Shown here in pieces: positions 9,279-18,226 of a stretch of DNA of 64,000 nt. Every line of letters begins with the position of its first letter. Position 1 is the first letter of the stretch. The stretch is from an uncultured Winogradskyella sp. (GTDB lineage: Bacteria; Bacteroidota; Bacteroidia; Flavobacteriales; Flavobacteriaceae). The notes under the pieces are model-generated. The model was not told the DNA's origin and did not search any database. It was given only the letters and a program-made list of their open reading frames with translations. A program made the position numbers and the translations under genes. The stretch is from the NCBI RefSeq assembly GCF_947496485.1, contig NZ_CANMCZ010000003.1:434001-498000 (forward strand), read 5' to 3'.

Positions 9279-9746
9279 TTAATTTTCTAACACGATATCG
9301 TCATCGGTATTTGGAGTTCCATCTTTTCCTAAAGAAAATAACATATAACTGCCTTCATTGGTGAGTTTATAATAAATTTTATTATTCCAGTAATCCTCAG
9401 TTAAACCTTGTCTCAAAGGGTTATTTCTAATAATAGCATTTAGTTCGTTAGGATAAACTCCTAAAACCTGTTTCTCTTTTTCTAAAATTTGTACAATTTC
9501 AGCTAACTTTTCTCTTGTTCTTTTTTCTTTCACATCTGGATAGATAAAAAGGATATACATAAATATTGAAATTGAACAAATACCTACAAGTGCAATATAA
9601 ATTTTATCCGAAGGATAAATCATTAGTCGCTTAGGCAAGTTATTCTCTTTTTCAAATTTTCTTCGTTTTCGTTTCTTAAACCAAAATTTTATATCGAGAT
9701 ACCATCCTAAAAGCTCAGCAACTATTTCGGCAAAAAAGCTACTCAT
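9279..9746 (-). CDS. Membrane protein with GspG-like C-terminal domain
   Basis: A 155-residue protein. The first 45 residues are basic and amphipathic (WFKKRKRRKFEKE), followed by one transmembrane helix (about 48-70, YIALVGICSISIFMYILFIY). The last 70 residues match the end of type II secretion major pseudopilins: GVYPNELNAI, DYWNNKIYYKLTNEG and SLGKDGTPNTDDDI, the last being the calcium-binding loop. No prepilin peptidase site is present, and the helix is not at the N-terminus as in a real pilin. It may be a pseudopilin-derived envelope protein. Gaps of 7 and 11 nt place it in the operon with the M28 peptidase and DinB-like genes. Confidence 0.7.
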   Translation of the reverse strand: MSSFFAEIVAELLGWYLDIKFWFKKRKRRKFEKENNLPKRLMIYPSDKIYIALVGICSISIFMYILFIYPDVKEKRTREKLAEIVQILEKEKQVLGVYPNELNAIIRNNPLRQGLTEDYWNNKIYYKLTNEGSYMLFSLGKDGTPNTDDDIVLEN

Positions 9747-9753
9747 TATTTAA

Positions 9754-11157
9754 TCAATCCTTTATTTCTTTAATGCTTTTAATGCTTGGATAACCATATT
9801 TATCCATTAAGAATACCAAGCTTGTCATTGTTGCAGCACCTAATTCTAACTCGCGCTTATTTACATGCTCAAAAGTATCGTTTGCAGCATGATGATGATC
9901 AAAATAGCGTTGAGAATCTGGTCGCAATCCAGCTAGTACGATATCATCATTTTTAAGCGGTCTAATATCTGCACCACTATAACCTTTTTCGAAAAAATGA
10001 ATAAAATAGGGCTTAAACAGTGGTTTCCACGACTGTATTTTAGTTAACATTTTTTCACTACAATCAAAACTGAAACCTCTTGGTGTAAACCCACCTGAAT
10101 CACTTTCTAAAGCAAATACATGCTTCTCATTTTTTTCTTCAGCAACTTCAGCATATTTACGTCCTCCTCTGAGTCCATTTTCTTCATTCATAAACAGCAC
10201 CACACGGATACTTCGTTTTGGCTGTATTCCACTTTCTTTTAGTAAACGTAAAACATCCATAGACTGTACTACTCCTGCCCCATCATCATGTGCACCATCA
10301 CCTAAATCCCAAGAATCCAAGTGGCCACCAACAATCATGTATTCATTTGGAAATTCGCTACCAGTAATTTCGCCTATGACATTATAAGATTCTACATCAT
10401 CAAATTGTTGACAGCTCATCTCTAAGAAAAACTCTAAATTTTTATCTTTTTTTAAGGCTTCACTTAATTTTACGGCATCATTAGTACTAATAGCAGCAGA
10501 TGGAATACGTTGCTCAACTGGTAAATCACCATAACTCATACTACCTGTATGAGGATAATCATCTTGTCGAGAACTTAATGAGCGAACTATAGTACCAACT
10601 GCACCATATTTGGCTGCTTCTGCAGCACCTCTATAACGTTCTGAAGAACAACCTCCATAAGCTTCAAAAGTATTAATTAGATCTGGTTGCAAAGCTCTAT
10701 TAATAAACACAATTTTACCTTTTATTTTTTCCTCACCTAAGGCCTCTAAATCTTCGTATGATGCAACTTCCACAACCTGTGCTTTTACACCACCATTTGG
10801 TGTTGCAATTGAACCTCCTAAAGCACAAATATTGACTCTTTTCATATCTCCAGACGTTTCAAAATATGCCATTTCTTTTTCTCCTCTTACCCATTTTGGA
10901 ACCATAACAGGTTGAAGCCATACTTTATCTAAACCTAATTTTTCGAGTTCGGCTTTAGTATATTGCACTGCTAGTTCTGCATTAGTAGAACCAGATAATC
11001 GTCCGCCAATATTATTAGATAAATAATCTAACCACTCATAACTTTTACCATTAGTAAGCGACGTACTGTATATGGCTTTTAGTACTTCATCATCGGTTTG
11101 TGTAAATCCAATTGTAACACAAAAGCACATCCATAAAACTATTAATTTAGTCTTCAT
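9754..11157 (-). CDS. M28 family zinc aminopeptidase, secreted
   Basis: A 467-residue exported peptidase (signal peptide ending TIGFTQ), close in layout to carboxypeptidase Q/plasma glutamate carboxypeptidase. The zinc-ligand pattern is complete: His279 and Asp291 (GGHLDSWD, GAHDDGAG), Glu325/Glu326 (MNEENG), Asp353 (ESDSGG) and a histidine in FDHHHAAND near 421. A PA-type insert occupies roughly residues 120-250. It should cleave dipeptides or small peptides in the periplasm. Stop and start spacing of 4 and 7 nt to its neighbours indicates a shared transcript. The fold and catalytic class are secure; substrate preference is unknown. Confidence 0.93.
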   Translation of the reverse strand: MKTKLIVLWMCFCVTIGFTQTDDEVLKAIYSTSLTNGKSYEWLDYLSNNIGGRLSGSTNAELAVQYTKAELEKLGLDKVWLQPVMVPKWVRGEKEMAYFETSGDMKRVNICALGGSIATPNGGVKAQVVEVASYEDLEALGEEKIKGKIVFINRALQPDLINTFEAYGGCSSERYRGAAEAAKYGAVGTIVRSLSSRQDDYPHTGSMSYGDLPVEQRIPSAAISTNDAVKLSEALKKDKNLEFFLEMSCQQFDDVESYNVIGEITGSEFPNEYMIVGGHLDSWDLGDGAHDDGAGVVQSMDVLRLLKESGIQPKRSIRVVLFMNEENGLRGGRKYAEVAEEKNEKHVFALESDSGGFTPRGFSFDCSEKMLTKIQSWKPLFKPYFIHFFEKGYSGADIRPLKNDDIVLAGLRPDSQRYFDHHHAANDTFEHVNKRELELGAATMTSLVFLMDKYGYPSIKSIKEIKD

Positions 11158-11161
11158 AATA

Positions 11162-11803
11162 TTAATCTTCGGTTAAAACTTCTTCTAAAATTGAATTAGG
11201 TAAAATAGCTTTTAACAAAAACGGCTTACCTTTTTCTACAACTAGAAATTTCCATTGTTTGTTTCCATCTTTTTTTACTGCAACTGCCTTTTTTACTGCC
11301 GTAATATCAAAAAAATTGGTAGAGCGATTATAGCTCACATTTTCTTTACCAAACTGTTGCTCTAATGCAGCTTGTGTCATCATACGCATCATTTTTTCAT
11401 CTTCTTCAGTAGCCTCCTCTTCATCATCAGCCTCCTCATCTTCTGCAGATACAAAGCGGATAGACATATTACTTGTGTAGTTAAGAATCACATAAGACGT
11501 ACTATCTATTTTTATTGGTTTTTGAATAGTATCAATATTAAAATCACCAAAAGTAAACTCTATACCTTCGGTATTAAAAGTTTGATCCATTACTACAAGC
11601 ATAGTTTCTCGAGGTATAATATCAAAAACCTCCTCTACCAAGTAATCTAATGAAGTTTCAAAATCTTTACTTTTAATAGCTTCTAAATAGACAGCGAAAT
11701 CTGTTTTAATAGCCTTATTATCTGTTTGAGCTTCTACATTATAAGTCAGTACTAGAAGAACAACTAATATGCTTTTATAAAAAAATCTAAACTTTTTATT
11801 CAT
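11162..11803 (-). CDS. Exported protein of unknown function
   Basis: A 213-residue protein with a hydrophobic N-terminus (FFYKSILVVLLVLTYNVEAQ) that looks like a signal peptide. The body has a nuclear-transport-factor-like feel (FAVYLEAIKSKDFETSLDYLVEEVFDIIP) and an acidic insert of alternating Asp and Glu around residues 122-138. I recognise no domain with certainty. Its start codon lies inside the end of the PPK2 gene (8-nt overlap), and it ends 4 nt before the M28 peptidase, so it is firmly inside the operon. Confidence 0.7.
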   Translation of the reverse strand: MNKKFRFFYKSILVVLLVLTYNVEAQTDNKAIKTDFAVYLEAIKSKDFETSLDYLVEEVFDIIPRETMLVVMDQTFNTEGIEFTFGDFNIDTIQKPIKIDSTSYVILNYTSNMSIRFVSAEDEEADDEEEATEEDEKMMRMMTQAALEQQFGKENVSYNRSTNFFDITAVKKAVAVKKDGNKQWKFLVVEKGKPFLLKAILPNSILEEVLTED

Positions 11804-12674
11804 TCTCTAGTTGTTGCTTGTACATGCCAATATTAGCTTTTTCTTTTGCCGGTAATTCTGGCTCTTTTATATCTGAATATGTTTTTAGTGTATCATAAAG
11901 AATTTTAGCTACTAGATACCTTGCAGTGGGTTTATCATCAGCTGGAATATTAAACCAAGGTGCATGAGGTTTAGATGTTCTGTTTATAGCATCTTCATAG
12001 CATGTTTGGTACTTATCCCATAGCATGCGCTCATCCAAATCGTCAGGTGAAAATTTCCAATGTTTATTAGGCTTGTTCAATCGTCTCAACAATCTATTTT
12101 TTTGTTCATCTTTTGAAATATTCAAAAAGAATTTAAAAACTATAGTTCCATTGTCTGCAATATGCTTTTCAAAATTATTGATTTCTTCAAATCGTCGCTC
12201 CCAAAATTTTTCAGTAACATCATCAACACTGTTTATATCTGGCATATTTTCATACATCAAATAGTTAGGATGTACACGTGTTACCAACACATTTTCATAA
12301 TGGGTTCTGTTAAAAATACCAAATTTTCCTCTTGCTGGTAGTGCAATATAATGCCTCCATAGATAGTCGTGCTTTAATTCTATATCTGTTGGCTTTTTAA
12401 AACTATGTGCTTCTATTCCTCTAACATTAAACTCTTTAAAAACTTCTCTTATTAAACTGTCTTTACCAGCTGTATCCATGCCTTGAATACACATCAATAC
12501 GGCATATTTGCCATGTGCATACATAGTGTTTTGAATATCTGCTAAATCTTTACTAACAGTTCTAAGTGCTTTTTCTACTTGTTTTTTATCTGCATTTAAA
12601 TCGACAAATGTTGGAAGGTTTTTTATATCCACTTGCGATGAGACTTTAAAGTCGTTTATGTTAATTTTTTGCAT
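11796..12674 (-). CDS. PPK2 family polyphosphate kinase
   Basis: A 292-residue cytoplasmic enzyme. Walker A is GMDTAGKDS (residues 65-73). The PPK2 lid and binding motifs FGIFNRTHYENVLVTRVHP and KFFLNISKDEQKNRLLRR follow, and W-K-F-S-P-DD and APW-IPADDKPTARYLV occur near the end. This is the single-domain PPK2 form of usual length (about 270-300), which phosphorylates nucleoside mono- or diphosphates with polyphosphate. Whether it acts on AMP, ADP or GDP cannot be read from sequence alone. It lies 13 nt downstream of the sigma-54-type regulator gene and overlaps the next gene by 8 nt. Confidence 0.92.
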   Translation of the reverse strand: MQKININDFKVSSQVDIKNLPTFVDLNADKKQVEKALRTVSKDLADIQNTMYAHGKYAVLMCIQGMDTAGKDSLIREVFKEFNVRGIEAHSFKKPTDIELKHDYLWRHYIALPARGKFGIFNRTHYENVLVTRVHPNYLMYENMPDINSVDDVTEKFWERRFEEINNFEKHIADNGTIVFKFFLNISKDEQKNRLLRRLNKPNKHWKFSPDDLDERMLWDKYQTCYEDAINRTSKPHAPWFNIPADDKPTARYLVAKILYDTLKTYSDIKEPELPAKEKANIGMYKQQLENE

Positions 12675-12687
12675 AATTCTTTATATT

Positions 12688-13851
12688 TTATTTTGAAGCA
12701 AAAGCTTTGACATCACTTTCGCTTACTTCACTTCCACCTAATATAATTAAACGTTCGACAACATTTCGCAATTCTCGAATATTTCCTGTCCAATCATAAT
12801 TCTGAAGCAGTTTTACAGCCTTATCAGCAAATACTTTTTTAGCTGTACCTTGCTCATTAGATATTTTATTTGCAAAATATTCTATGAGTAATGGTATGTC
12901 TTCTCTTCTGTCATTAAGTGCAGGAACTTCTATTAAAATTACTGCCAACCTATGGTATAAGTCTTCTCTAAACTTACCCTCTTCAATTTCTTTTTTTAAG
13001 TTTTTATTTGTAGCAGCCACAACTCTAACGTTCACTTTAATATCTTTATCACTACCTACACGTTGAATTCGACTCTCTTGTAAAGCACGTAAAACTTTGG
13101 CTTGTGCAGATAAACTCATATCACCTATTTCATCTAAAAAAATGGTTCCACCATTAGCTGCTTCAAATTTACCTGCTCTATCCTTGTTTGCAGATGTAAA
13201 TGCACCTTTAACATGACCAAATAATTCGCTTTCAATTAATTCACTTGGAATTGCTGCGCAGTTAACCTCAATCATTGGACCTTTAGAGCGTTCACTTTTC
13301 TGATGTAACCAATGAGCAACAAGTTCTTTTCCTGTTCCGTTAGGACCTGTTATCAATACTCTTGCATCTGTTGGTGCAACTTTATCAATCATGTCTTTAA
13401 TACGAGAAATGGCCTTACTCTCACCTATCATTTCGTAGTTTTTGCTTACTTTCTTTTTAAGCATTTTATTTTCTACTACGAGTTCTTTGCGATCTAGAGC
13501 AATGCGGACTGTATTTAGTAGTCTATTTAAATCAGGTGGTTTAGAAATGTAATCGAATGCACCTAAACGCATTGTATTTACCGCAGTATCTAAATCCCCA
13601 TGACCAGAAATCATGACCATTGGTATTTCTGGTTTTATCTTTTTTACAGCTTCAAGTACTTCAACACCGTCCATCTTTGGCATTTTAATGTCACATAGTA
13701 CTAAATCAAAATCTTCCTTTTTGATTTTTTCGATACCAACTAATCCATCTTCAGCTTCTTCGACTTGGTAGGTATCATTTTCTTCAGAAAGAATTTTTAC
13801 CAATACTCTACGGATTGCAGCTTCGTCCTCTATTATTAATATTTTCGACAT
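12688..13851 (-). CDS. NtrC-type response regulator lacking HTH domain
   Basis: A 387-residue protein with a receiver domain (residues 3-118; phospho-acceptor Asp54 in LCDIKMPKMDG; Lys104 in SKPPD). A sigma-54-activator AAA+ domain follows: Walker A GPNGTGKE at 169-176, Walker B TIFLDEIGD at 236-244, and arginine-finger region FREDLYHRL. Two features are odd. The sigma-54 contact loop reads GAFTSA (216-221) instead of GAFTGA. The protein also ends at residue 387 just after the AAA+ lid, so the Fis-type DNA-binding helix-turn-helix is missing. It may act from solution or through a partner. No histidine kinase lies beside it. It is in the operon between a DUF6268 protein and PPK2. Confidence 0.9.
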   Translation of the reverse strand: MSKILIIEDEAAIRRVLVKILSEENDTYQVEEAEDGLVGIEKIKKEDFDLVLCDIKMPKMDGVEVLEAVKKIKPEIPMVMISGHGDLDTAVNTMRLGAFDYISKPPDLNRLLNTVRIALDRKELVVENKMLKKKVSKNYEMIGESKAISRIKDMIDKVAPTDARVLITGPNGTGKELVAHWLHQKSERSKGPMIEVNCAAIPSELIESELFGHVKGAFTSANKDRAGKFEAANGGTIFLDEIGDMSLSAQAKVLRALQESRIQRVGSDKDIKVNVRVVAATNKNLKKEIEEGKFREDLYHRLAVILIEVPALNDRREDIPLLIEYFANKISNEQGTAKKVFADKAVKLLQNYDWTGNIRELRNVVERLIILGGSEVSESDVKAFASK

Positions 13852-13853
13852 AA

Positions 13854-14741
13854 TTATATTTTAAATTTTATTCCTGTTCTTAAATAAAAGGCATTTAAGT
13901 CATCTAGTTCAAATACCACTTCTCTATTATTATCTCGAAGCACGTTGTTTAATCTAAATGTGTAGCCTGTGTAAGCATAAGCAATTAAATGCTTTGTAAA
14001 TAAATATTCATATCCTGCACCACCTACAATAACTGATAAAGATATATTATCAACTTGCTTGCCATTTACTACAGATGGCTCTTGTAAATGTGCAAAATAA
14101 CCATCTAAACTAACAAAAGCTTGAACGGTATTTTTCTCATCAAAAAAACGTTTAATGTTAGATTTTGGAACACCTACAGAAAAGGACCATTTATCACTTG
14201 GTTTTCTGTAATAACTTATGAAAGGTAAAGGAAACGGTATACCAGTAGTGGCGTTATAGGTTAAACCAAGTATCAATCTATAAGGACGTTTGAGACTTTC
14301 GTCTTTTGTTCTATCATTGATGGCAAATGCTCCACCATTGAAAAAGAAATCGTCACCAGAAATTCTTTTGGTCAGCGTTGACGCAATTCTTGGATTAAAC
14401 CTAAAACCTAACCTCCACTTTTCACTTGTTTTAAACGTATAGCCTACATTAAAGTCAATTATATTAATAGTTTCTACAAGTGAGGTGTCAAATGGGTAGT
14501 TGTCTTCTAAATTAAGAATAACGCGATTATACTCTGCACCTATAATTAAATAGCAATTCTCTTTGGTTTCTATAGGATAATTCAATGATAACCGCAATCG
14601 TGTATATTGATCTTCAGAGTTACTTTTTGGAATAAAAGAATACTCTAATCTGGCTAGATCGGTAAGCTGAGCTTGTACAAACTGTGCACAAAAAATAGAT
14701 ACTATTGATATTATGCAACATTTTGAAAAGCGTAGAATCAT
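13854..14741 (-). CDS. DUF6268 family outer-membrane barrel protein
   Basis: The start is taken at the ATG at 14741 (MILRFSKCCIISIVSIFCAQ...), which gives a proper signal peptide ending FVQAQ and a 295-residue protein. The open frame continues further upstream but there overlaps the MscS gene. The mature part consists of alternating hydrophobic beta strands (YTRLRLSLNYPI, YLIIGAEYNRV, LRTGIKFKI) ending in an aromatic/hydrophobic strand, as in small outer-membrane barrels. I match it to DUF6268, a Bacteroidota family of unknown function. It lies 7 nt after mscS and 2 nt before the regulator gene. Confidence 0.8.
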   Translation of the reverse strand: MILRFSKCCIISIVSIFCAQFVQAQLTDLARLEYSFIPKSNSEDQYTRLRLSLNYPIETKENCYLIIGAEYNRVILNLEDNYPFDTSLVETINIIDFNVGYTFKTSEKWRLGFRFNPRIASTLTKRISGDDFFFNGGAFAINDRTKDESLKRPYRLILGLTYNATTGIPFPLPFISYYRKPSDKWSFSVGVPKSNIKRFFDEKNTVQAFVSLDGYFAHLQEPSVVNGKQVDNISLSVIVGGAGYEYLFTKHLIAYAYTGYTFRLNNVLRDNNREVVFELDDLNAFYLRTGIKFKI

Positions 14742-14748
14742 ACTGTTC

Positions 14749-15624
14749 TTATTTTTGAATAATGTGAATATCGCGTTGTGGAAACGGAATAGTAATATTG
14801 TTTTCTCTAAACAATTTATCAATTTCAAAACGGATATCACTCTTTGGAAATTGTGCTTTAAAGCTGTCTGCAAGCGTGAATACAATTCTAAAATTTAAGC
14901 TACTATCGCCAAAGTCTGTAAATACTACTGTTGGCTCTGGAATACTTATAACTGCTTCGTGAGTACTAGCTGCTTGTAGCAATAATTTTCTCACTAATTC
15001 TACATCACTACCATATGCCACGCCAACCGAGACGCTCTCTCTAGTTAGCGTTCCATTTTGCGTCCAATTATACAACGAGTTAGTTAAGTATAAATGATTT
15101 GGAATCACTAAAACTTTGTTATCGATAGTTACAGCTCTTGTCGTTCTTAATTTAATTTCTTCGACTCTACCGACTTTACCTTCGAGTTCAATAATATCAC
15201 CGACATGTACTGATTGATCAATTAAAATAAATACTCCAGATATAATATCTTGAAATAAGGTTTGTAATGCTAAACCAACACCAATAAGCAAAGCTGCAGA
15301 AGCTGCAAAAATAGCCGTAACATTGACACCAACCGAATGCAGTGTAATAAGTAAAATTATAATATATATAAGCCATCTAAAATAGCCATAAACAACATTG
15401 AACTTACCTTTGTCTCCCTCTGGAAGCTTTTTTGTTATAAGTCTTAGTATTATTCTCAGTACTATAGTGGTAATGAAAATCGCAGTAATAACAACTAGTA
15501 AATCGAAAATTGAAATACTGATATCTTTATCAATATCTAAATGCATTCCTAAAAAAGCCTTAATATTTTCCCATGCAGAACTCTCTGTAATTGTTTCTTC
15601 TATTTTACTTAAGTCTTGAGTCAT
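14749..15624 (-). CDS. MscS-type small-conductance mechanosensitive channel
   Basis: A 291-residue inner-membrane protein. Transmembrane segments are near residues 43-65, 83-102 and 107-140. The pore-lining helix and beta-domain entry are marked by GVGLALQTLFQDIISG and HVGDIIELEGKVGRVEEI, followed by LRTT and VIPNHLYLTNSLYN, all standard for MscS. The C-terminal mixed alpha/beta domain ends IPFPQRDIHII, the usual family ending. The length matches the 280-residue E. coli MscS type. It releases solutes under hypo-osmotic stress. It starts 3 nt after the ABC permease gene. Confidence 0.94.
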   Translation of the reverse strand: MTQDLSKIEETITESSAWENIKAFLGMHLDIDKDISISIFDLLVVITAIFITTIVLRIILRLITKKLPEGDKGKFNVVYGYFRWLIYIIILLITLHSVGVNVTAIFAASAALLIGVGLALQTLFQDIISGVFILIDQSVHVGDIIELEGKVGRVEEIKLRTTRAVTIDNKVLVIPNHLYLTNSLYNWTQNGTLTRESVSVGVAYGSDVELVRKLLLQAASTHEAVISIPEPTVVFTDFGDSSLNFRIVFTLADSFKAQFPKSDIRFEIDKLFRENNITIPFPQRDIHIIQK

Positions 15625-15627
15625 TTA

Positions 15628-16941
15628 CTAATATTTCAACCATTTAAATAATTCTTTGTAGGTAGGTTTTTTACCATACATTAAAATACCAACACGGTAA
15701 ATCTTTGCAGCAAACCAAACTGTAAACATAAATGTTCCGATTAAAAGCAATAAAGAGATTACTTGTTGCCAAGGTGGAACGCCAAATGGAATTCGCATCA
15801 GCATTACTACAGGTGAGGTAAATGGAATAAAAGAAAACACTGTAGAAACAGTACCATGAGGATCATCTATCACAGTAAACACACCAACGTAAACTGCCAA
15901 AATTAAAGGCATTAAAATCGGCAACATAAATTGTTGAGTATCCGTTTCATTGTCAACTGCAGCACCAATTGCCGCATACAAAGAACTATATAATAAGTAA
16001 CCACCAACAAAGAAAAATATAAAGGCAATTACTAGATTAGTCAATGGTAGATTACTAACTGCTGTAAATCCGTCTTCCATCATTCCTTGAAATCCTTCTG
16101 CTTGCATTGCTTGGTCCATTAATTCTTGTTGTGGTGCTGATGCTTGTGTCATATCAATACCCAAAATCACAGAAACAACAGTCATAAGAACACCTCCCAA
16201 AATCACCCAAATAGCAAACTGAGTCACACCAGCTAAAGATGTTCCTATAATTTTACCCATCATAAGCTGAATTGGTTTGACCGATGAAATAATGATTTCA
16301 ATAATTCTGCTTGTCTTTTCCTCAATAATACTTCGCATTATCATATTTCCGTAGATGATGATAAACATGAATAATAAATAGCCTGCAATACCTCCAAAAA
16401 TCAATTTTACTACATTATCTACTTTAGAGCTTTTTTCGCCATCAAAACTTTCTTGTATGATATCAATACTGGTTTTTGCAGCTTCAATTTGTTCGGATGT
16501 TACACCATTGTCCTGAAGTTTCTTATCTCTTAAACGTTTTTCAATTCTCCGCTCCAGTCCTAACATAATGGATGTGGACGGAGATTCTTCAGAATAAAAC
16601 TTAACATTATCACCAAAAACACTTAGAGAATCTACAGCAGCTATATGCAACAATCCATAATCTTCTTTTTCTTTAACTAAAGTAAGAGCATCTTCAAAGT
16701 TTAATCCATTTAAACTTGTATAAGTTGTATTCTCAGTATTCTGAAAAACATCATCTAAATAACCTGTTTCATCTAATATAGAGATAGTACGCATCTTATC
16801 ATTATTCAACTGTGATAAATAAGCAACAACAGCTATTAAAGCTATCATTATTAACGGACTCAAAAATGTCATTACTATAAATGACTTGTTCTTAACTTTT
16901 GTTAAATATTCTCGCTTTATAATGAGTGGTAAATGATTCAT
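15628..16941 (-). CDS. ABC-2 type permease, NatB-like
   Basis: A 437-residue membrane protein beginning with the NatB-like IKREYLTKVKNKSFIVMTFLSP, where the first transmembrane helix is near residues 20-42. A large extracytoplasmic loop spans about 45-185, then about five helices cluster in the C-terminal half (LFMFIIIYGNMIMRSIIEEKTSRIIEII is the conserved ABC-2 segment). It pairs with the ATPase encoded 2 nt upstream. Related systems export sodium ions or act in envelope homeostasis in other bacteria; the substrate here is not known. Confidence 0.88.
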   Translation of the reverse strand: MNHLPLIIKREYLTKVKNKSFIVMTFLSPLIMIALIAVVAYLSQLNNDKMRTISILDETGYLDDVFQNTENTTYTSLNGLNFEDALTLVKEKEDYGLLHIAAVDSLSVFGDNVKFYSEESPSTSIMLGLERRIEKRLRDKKLQDNGVTSEQIEAAKTSIDIIQESFDGEKSSKVDNVVKLIFGGIAGYLLFMFIIIYGNMIMRSIIEEKTSRIIEIIISSVKPIQLMMGKIIGTSLAGVTQFAIWVILGGVLMTVVSVILGIDMTQASAPQQELMDQAMQAEGFQGMMEDGFTAVSNLPLTNLVIAFIFFFVGGYLLYSSLYAAIGAAVDNETDTQQFMLPILMPLILAVYVGVFTVIDDPHGTVSTVFSFIPFTSPVVMLMRIPFGVPPWQQVISLLLLIGTFMFTVWFAAKIYRVGILMYGKKPTYKELFKWLKY

Positions 16942-16943
16942 TC

Positions 16944-17870
16944 TTAGTTATTTTTTACAGTTTGAATAAAAATATCGCTAGCGGAAGGAATCACTTCTAC
17001 AAAATGATGTACTTCTGCTTTTGATGTTAAAAAAGATAGTAGATCATTTGAAGATGTGTTTTCATTTATCTTCACATTCAACTTAATATCGTCATTTAAA
17101 TTTTTGAAGGTAGCTGGAAGTACTTCAAATGTATTTTGAATTTCAGAAAGCACCTTCTCTTTATTTAAGGATTGTAACCCAACTTCAAAAGTGTTGGTTT
17201 TAAATTGCCGTTTGATGTCGGTTAGTTTTCCATCTAAAATCTTATTGGATTTATGAATCAACGCAATATGATCACATAATTCTTCAACTGATTCCATTCG
17301 ATGCGTAGAAAAAATTACAGTAGCACCTTCTTCTCTTAACTGTAAAATTTCGTCTTTAATTAAATTAGCGTTTATAGGATCAAAACCAGAAAAAGGCTCA
17401 TCAAAAATTAAAAGTTTTGGTTTGTGAAGTACGGTAACCACGAATTGAATTTTTTGCGCCTGCCCCTTACTTAGTTCTTGTATTTTTTTATTCCACCAAT
17501 CCCCAATCTCTAACTTATCGAACCAATACTTCAATCTGTTTTTTGCTTCAGACTTACTGAGCCCCTTTAATTGTGCCAAATACAAACATTGTTCACCAAC
17601 TTTCATTGACTTATATAAGCCTCGCTCTTCTGGCAAATAACCTATGTCTCTGATATGTATTGGTTTCAAATTTTCACCATCCAATAATACAGAACCTTCA
17701 TCTGGCATTGTAATCTGATTAATGATGCGGATTAATGTAGTCTTTCCTGCTCCATTCGGTCCAAGTAAACCAAAGATACTACCATGAGGTACAGCAATAG
17801 ATACTTTATTTAGTGCCCTAAAATTTCCGAAATTTTTTGAAACGGAATTAGCAACTAAGAGGTCATTCAT
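16944..17870 (-). CDS. ABC transporter ATPase, NatA-like
   Basis: A 308-residue ATPase with Walker A GPNGAGKTT (residues 36-44), Q-loop near YLPEERGLY, signature LSKGQAQK (the variant typical of NatA/YhaQ-type ATPases), Walker B LLIFDEPFSGFDP and the switch histidine in FSTHRM. About 90 C-terminal residues form the extra domain commonly present in this subfamily. It is the first gene of a compact run of ten genes extending to about 8.7 kb; gaps within the run are 13 nt or less. The partner permease is next. Confidence 0.93.
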   Translation of the reverse strand: MNDLLVANSVSKNFGNFRALNKVSIAVPHGSIFGLLGPNGAGKTTLIRIINQITMPDEGSVLLDGENLKPIHIRDIGYLPEERGLYKSMKVGEQCLYLAQLKGLSKSEAKNRLKYWFDKLEIGDWWNKKIQELSKGQAQKIQFVVTVLHKPKLLIFDEPFSGFDPINANLIKDEILQLREEGATVIFSTHRMESVEELCDHIALIHKSNKILDGKLTDIKRQFKTNTFEVGLQSLNKEKVLSEIQNTFEVLPATFKNLNDDIKLNVKINENTSSNDLLSFLTSKAEVHHFVEVIPSASDIFIQTVKNN

Positions 17871-18226
17871 ATATGTCTCGTTTTTTAAGGTATGGTTAGT
17901 ATGTAAATATATTAAATGTTATAGATTATTGAATAATAATGCTCTACTAATTGTATAATTTTTGAATATTTCTTTATCTCGATTGAAAAGTCAATACTCA
18001 GCTGAAATAAAAACTAATAACACACTGTAATCTAATAAAAACAGAATCATTTTTTAAGAAAGAAGTATGGATTCTAAAAACACCCTGAAGTAGTTCTATA
18101 TAAAAAACAAAACCCACCCTTATGGTTAGATAAGGATGGGAAAAAATTGCTATGAAAAAGAAAAATTACCGCTAATTAGCATTAGCGATAACTCAAAGAT
18201 AATATTTTTTATTAATTATAGGCTTT
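17871..18226. other. Intergenic region between ABC operon and dnaJ
   Basis: These 356 bases hold no credible ORF. The dnaJ terminator lies at 18105-18140. The upstream side must hold the promoter of the ABC-transporter operon. A TATATTTA stretch on the minus strand resembles a -7 element but lacks the final G, so I do not call it. No repeats or RNA-like structure other than the terminator were seen. Confidence 0.5.
18105..18140 (-). terminator. Intrinsic terminator of grpE-dnaJ
   Basis: Arms CCCACCCTTAT (18113-18123) and ATAAGGATGGG (18130-18140) pair at 10 of 11 positions around a 6-nt loop. Read on the minus strand, the stem is followed by a T-rich tract (TTTTGTTTTTTATA). It lies about 90 nt past the dnaJ stop codon and points the right way to end that transcript. 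Confidence 0.75.
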
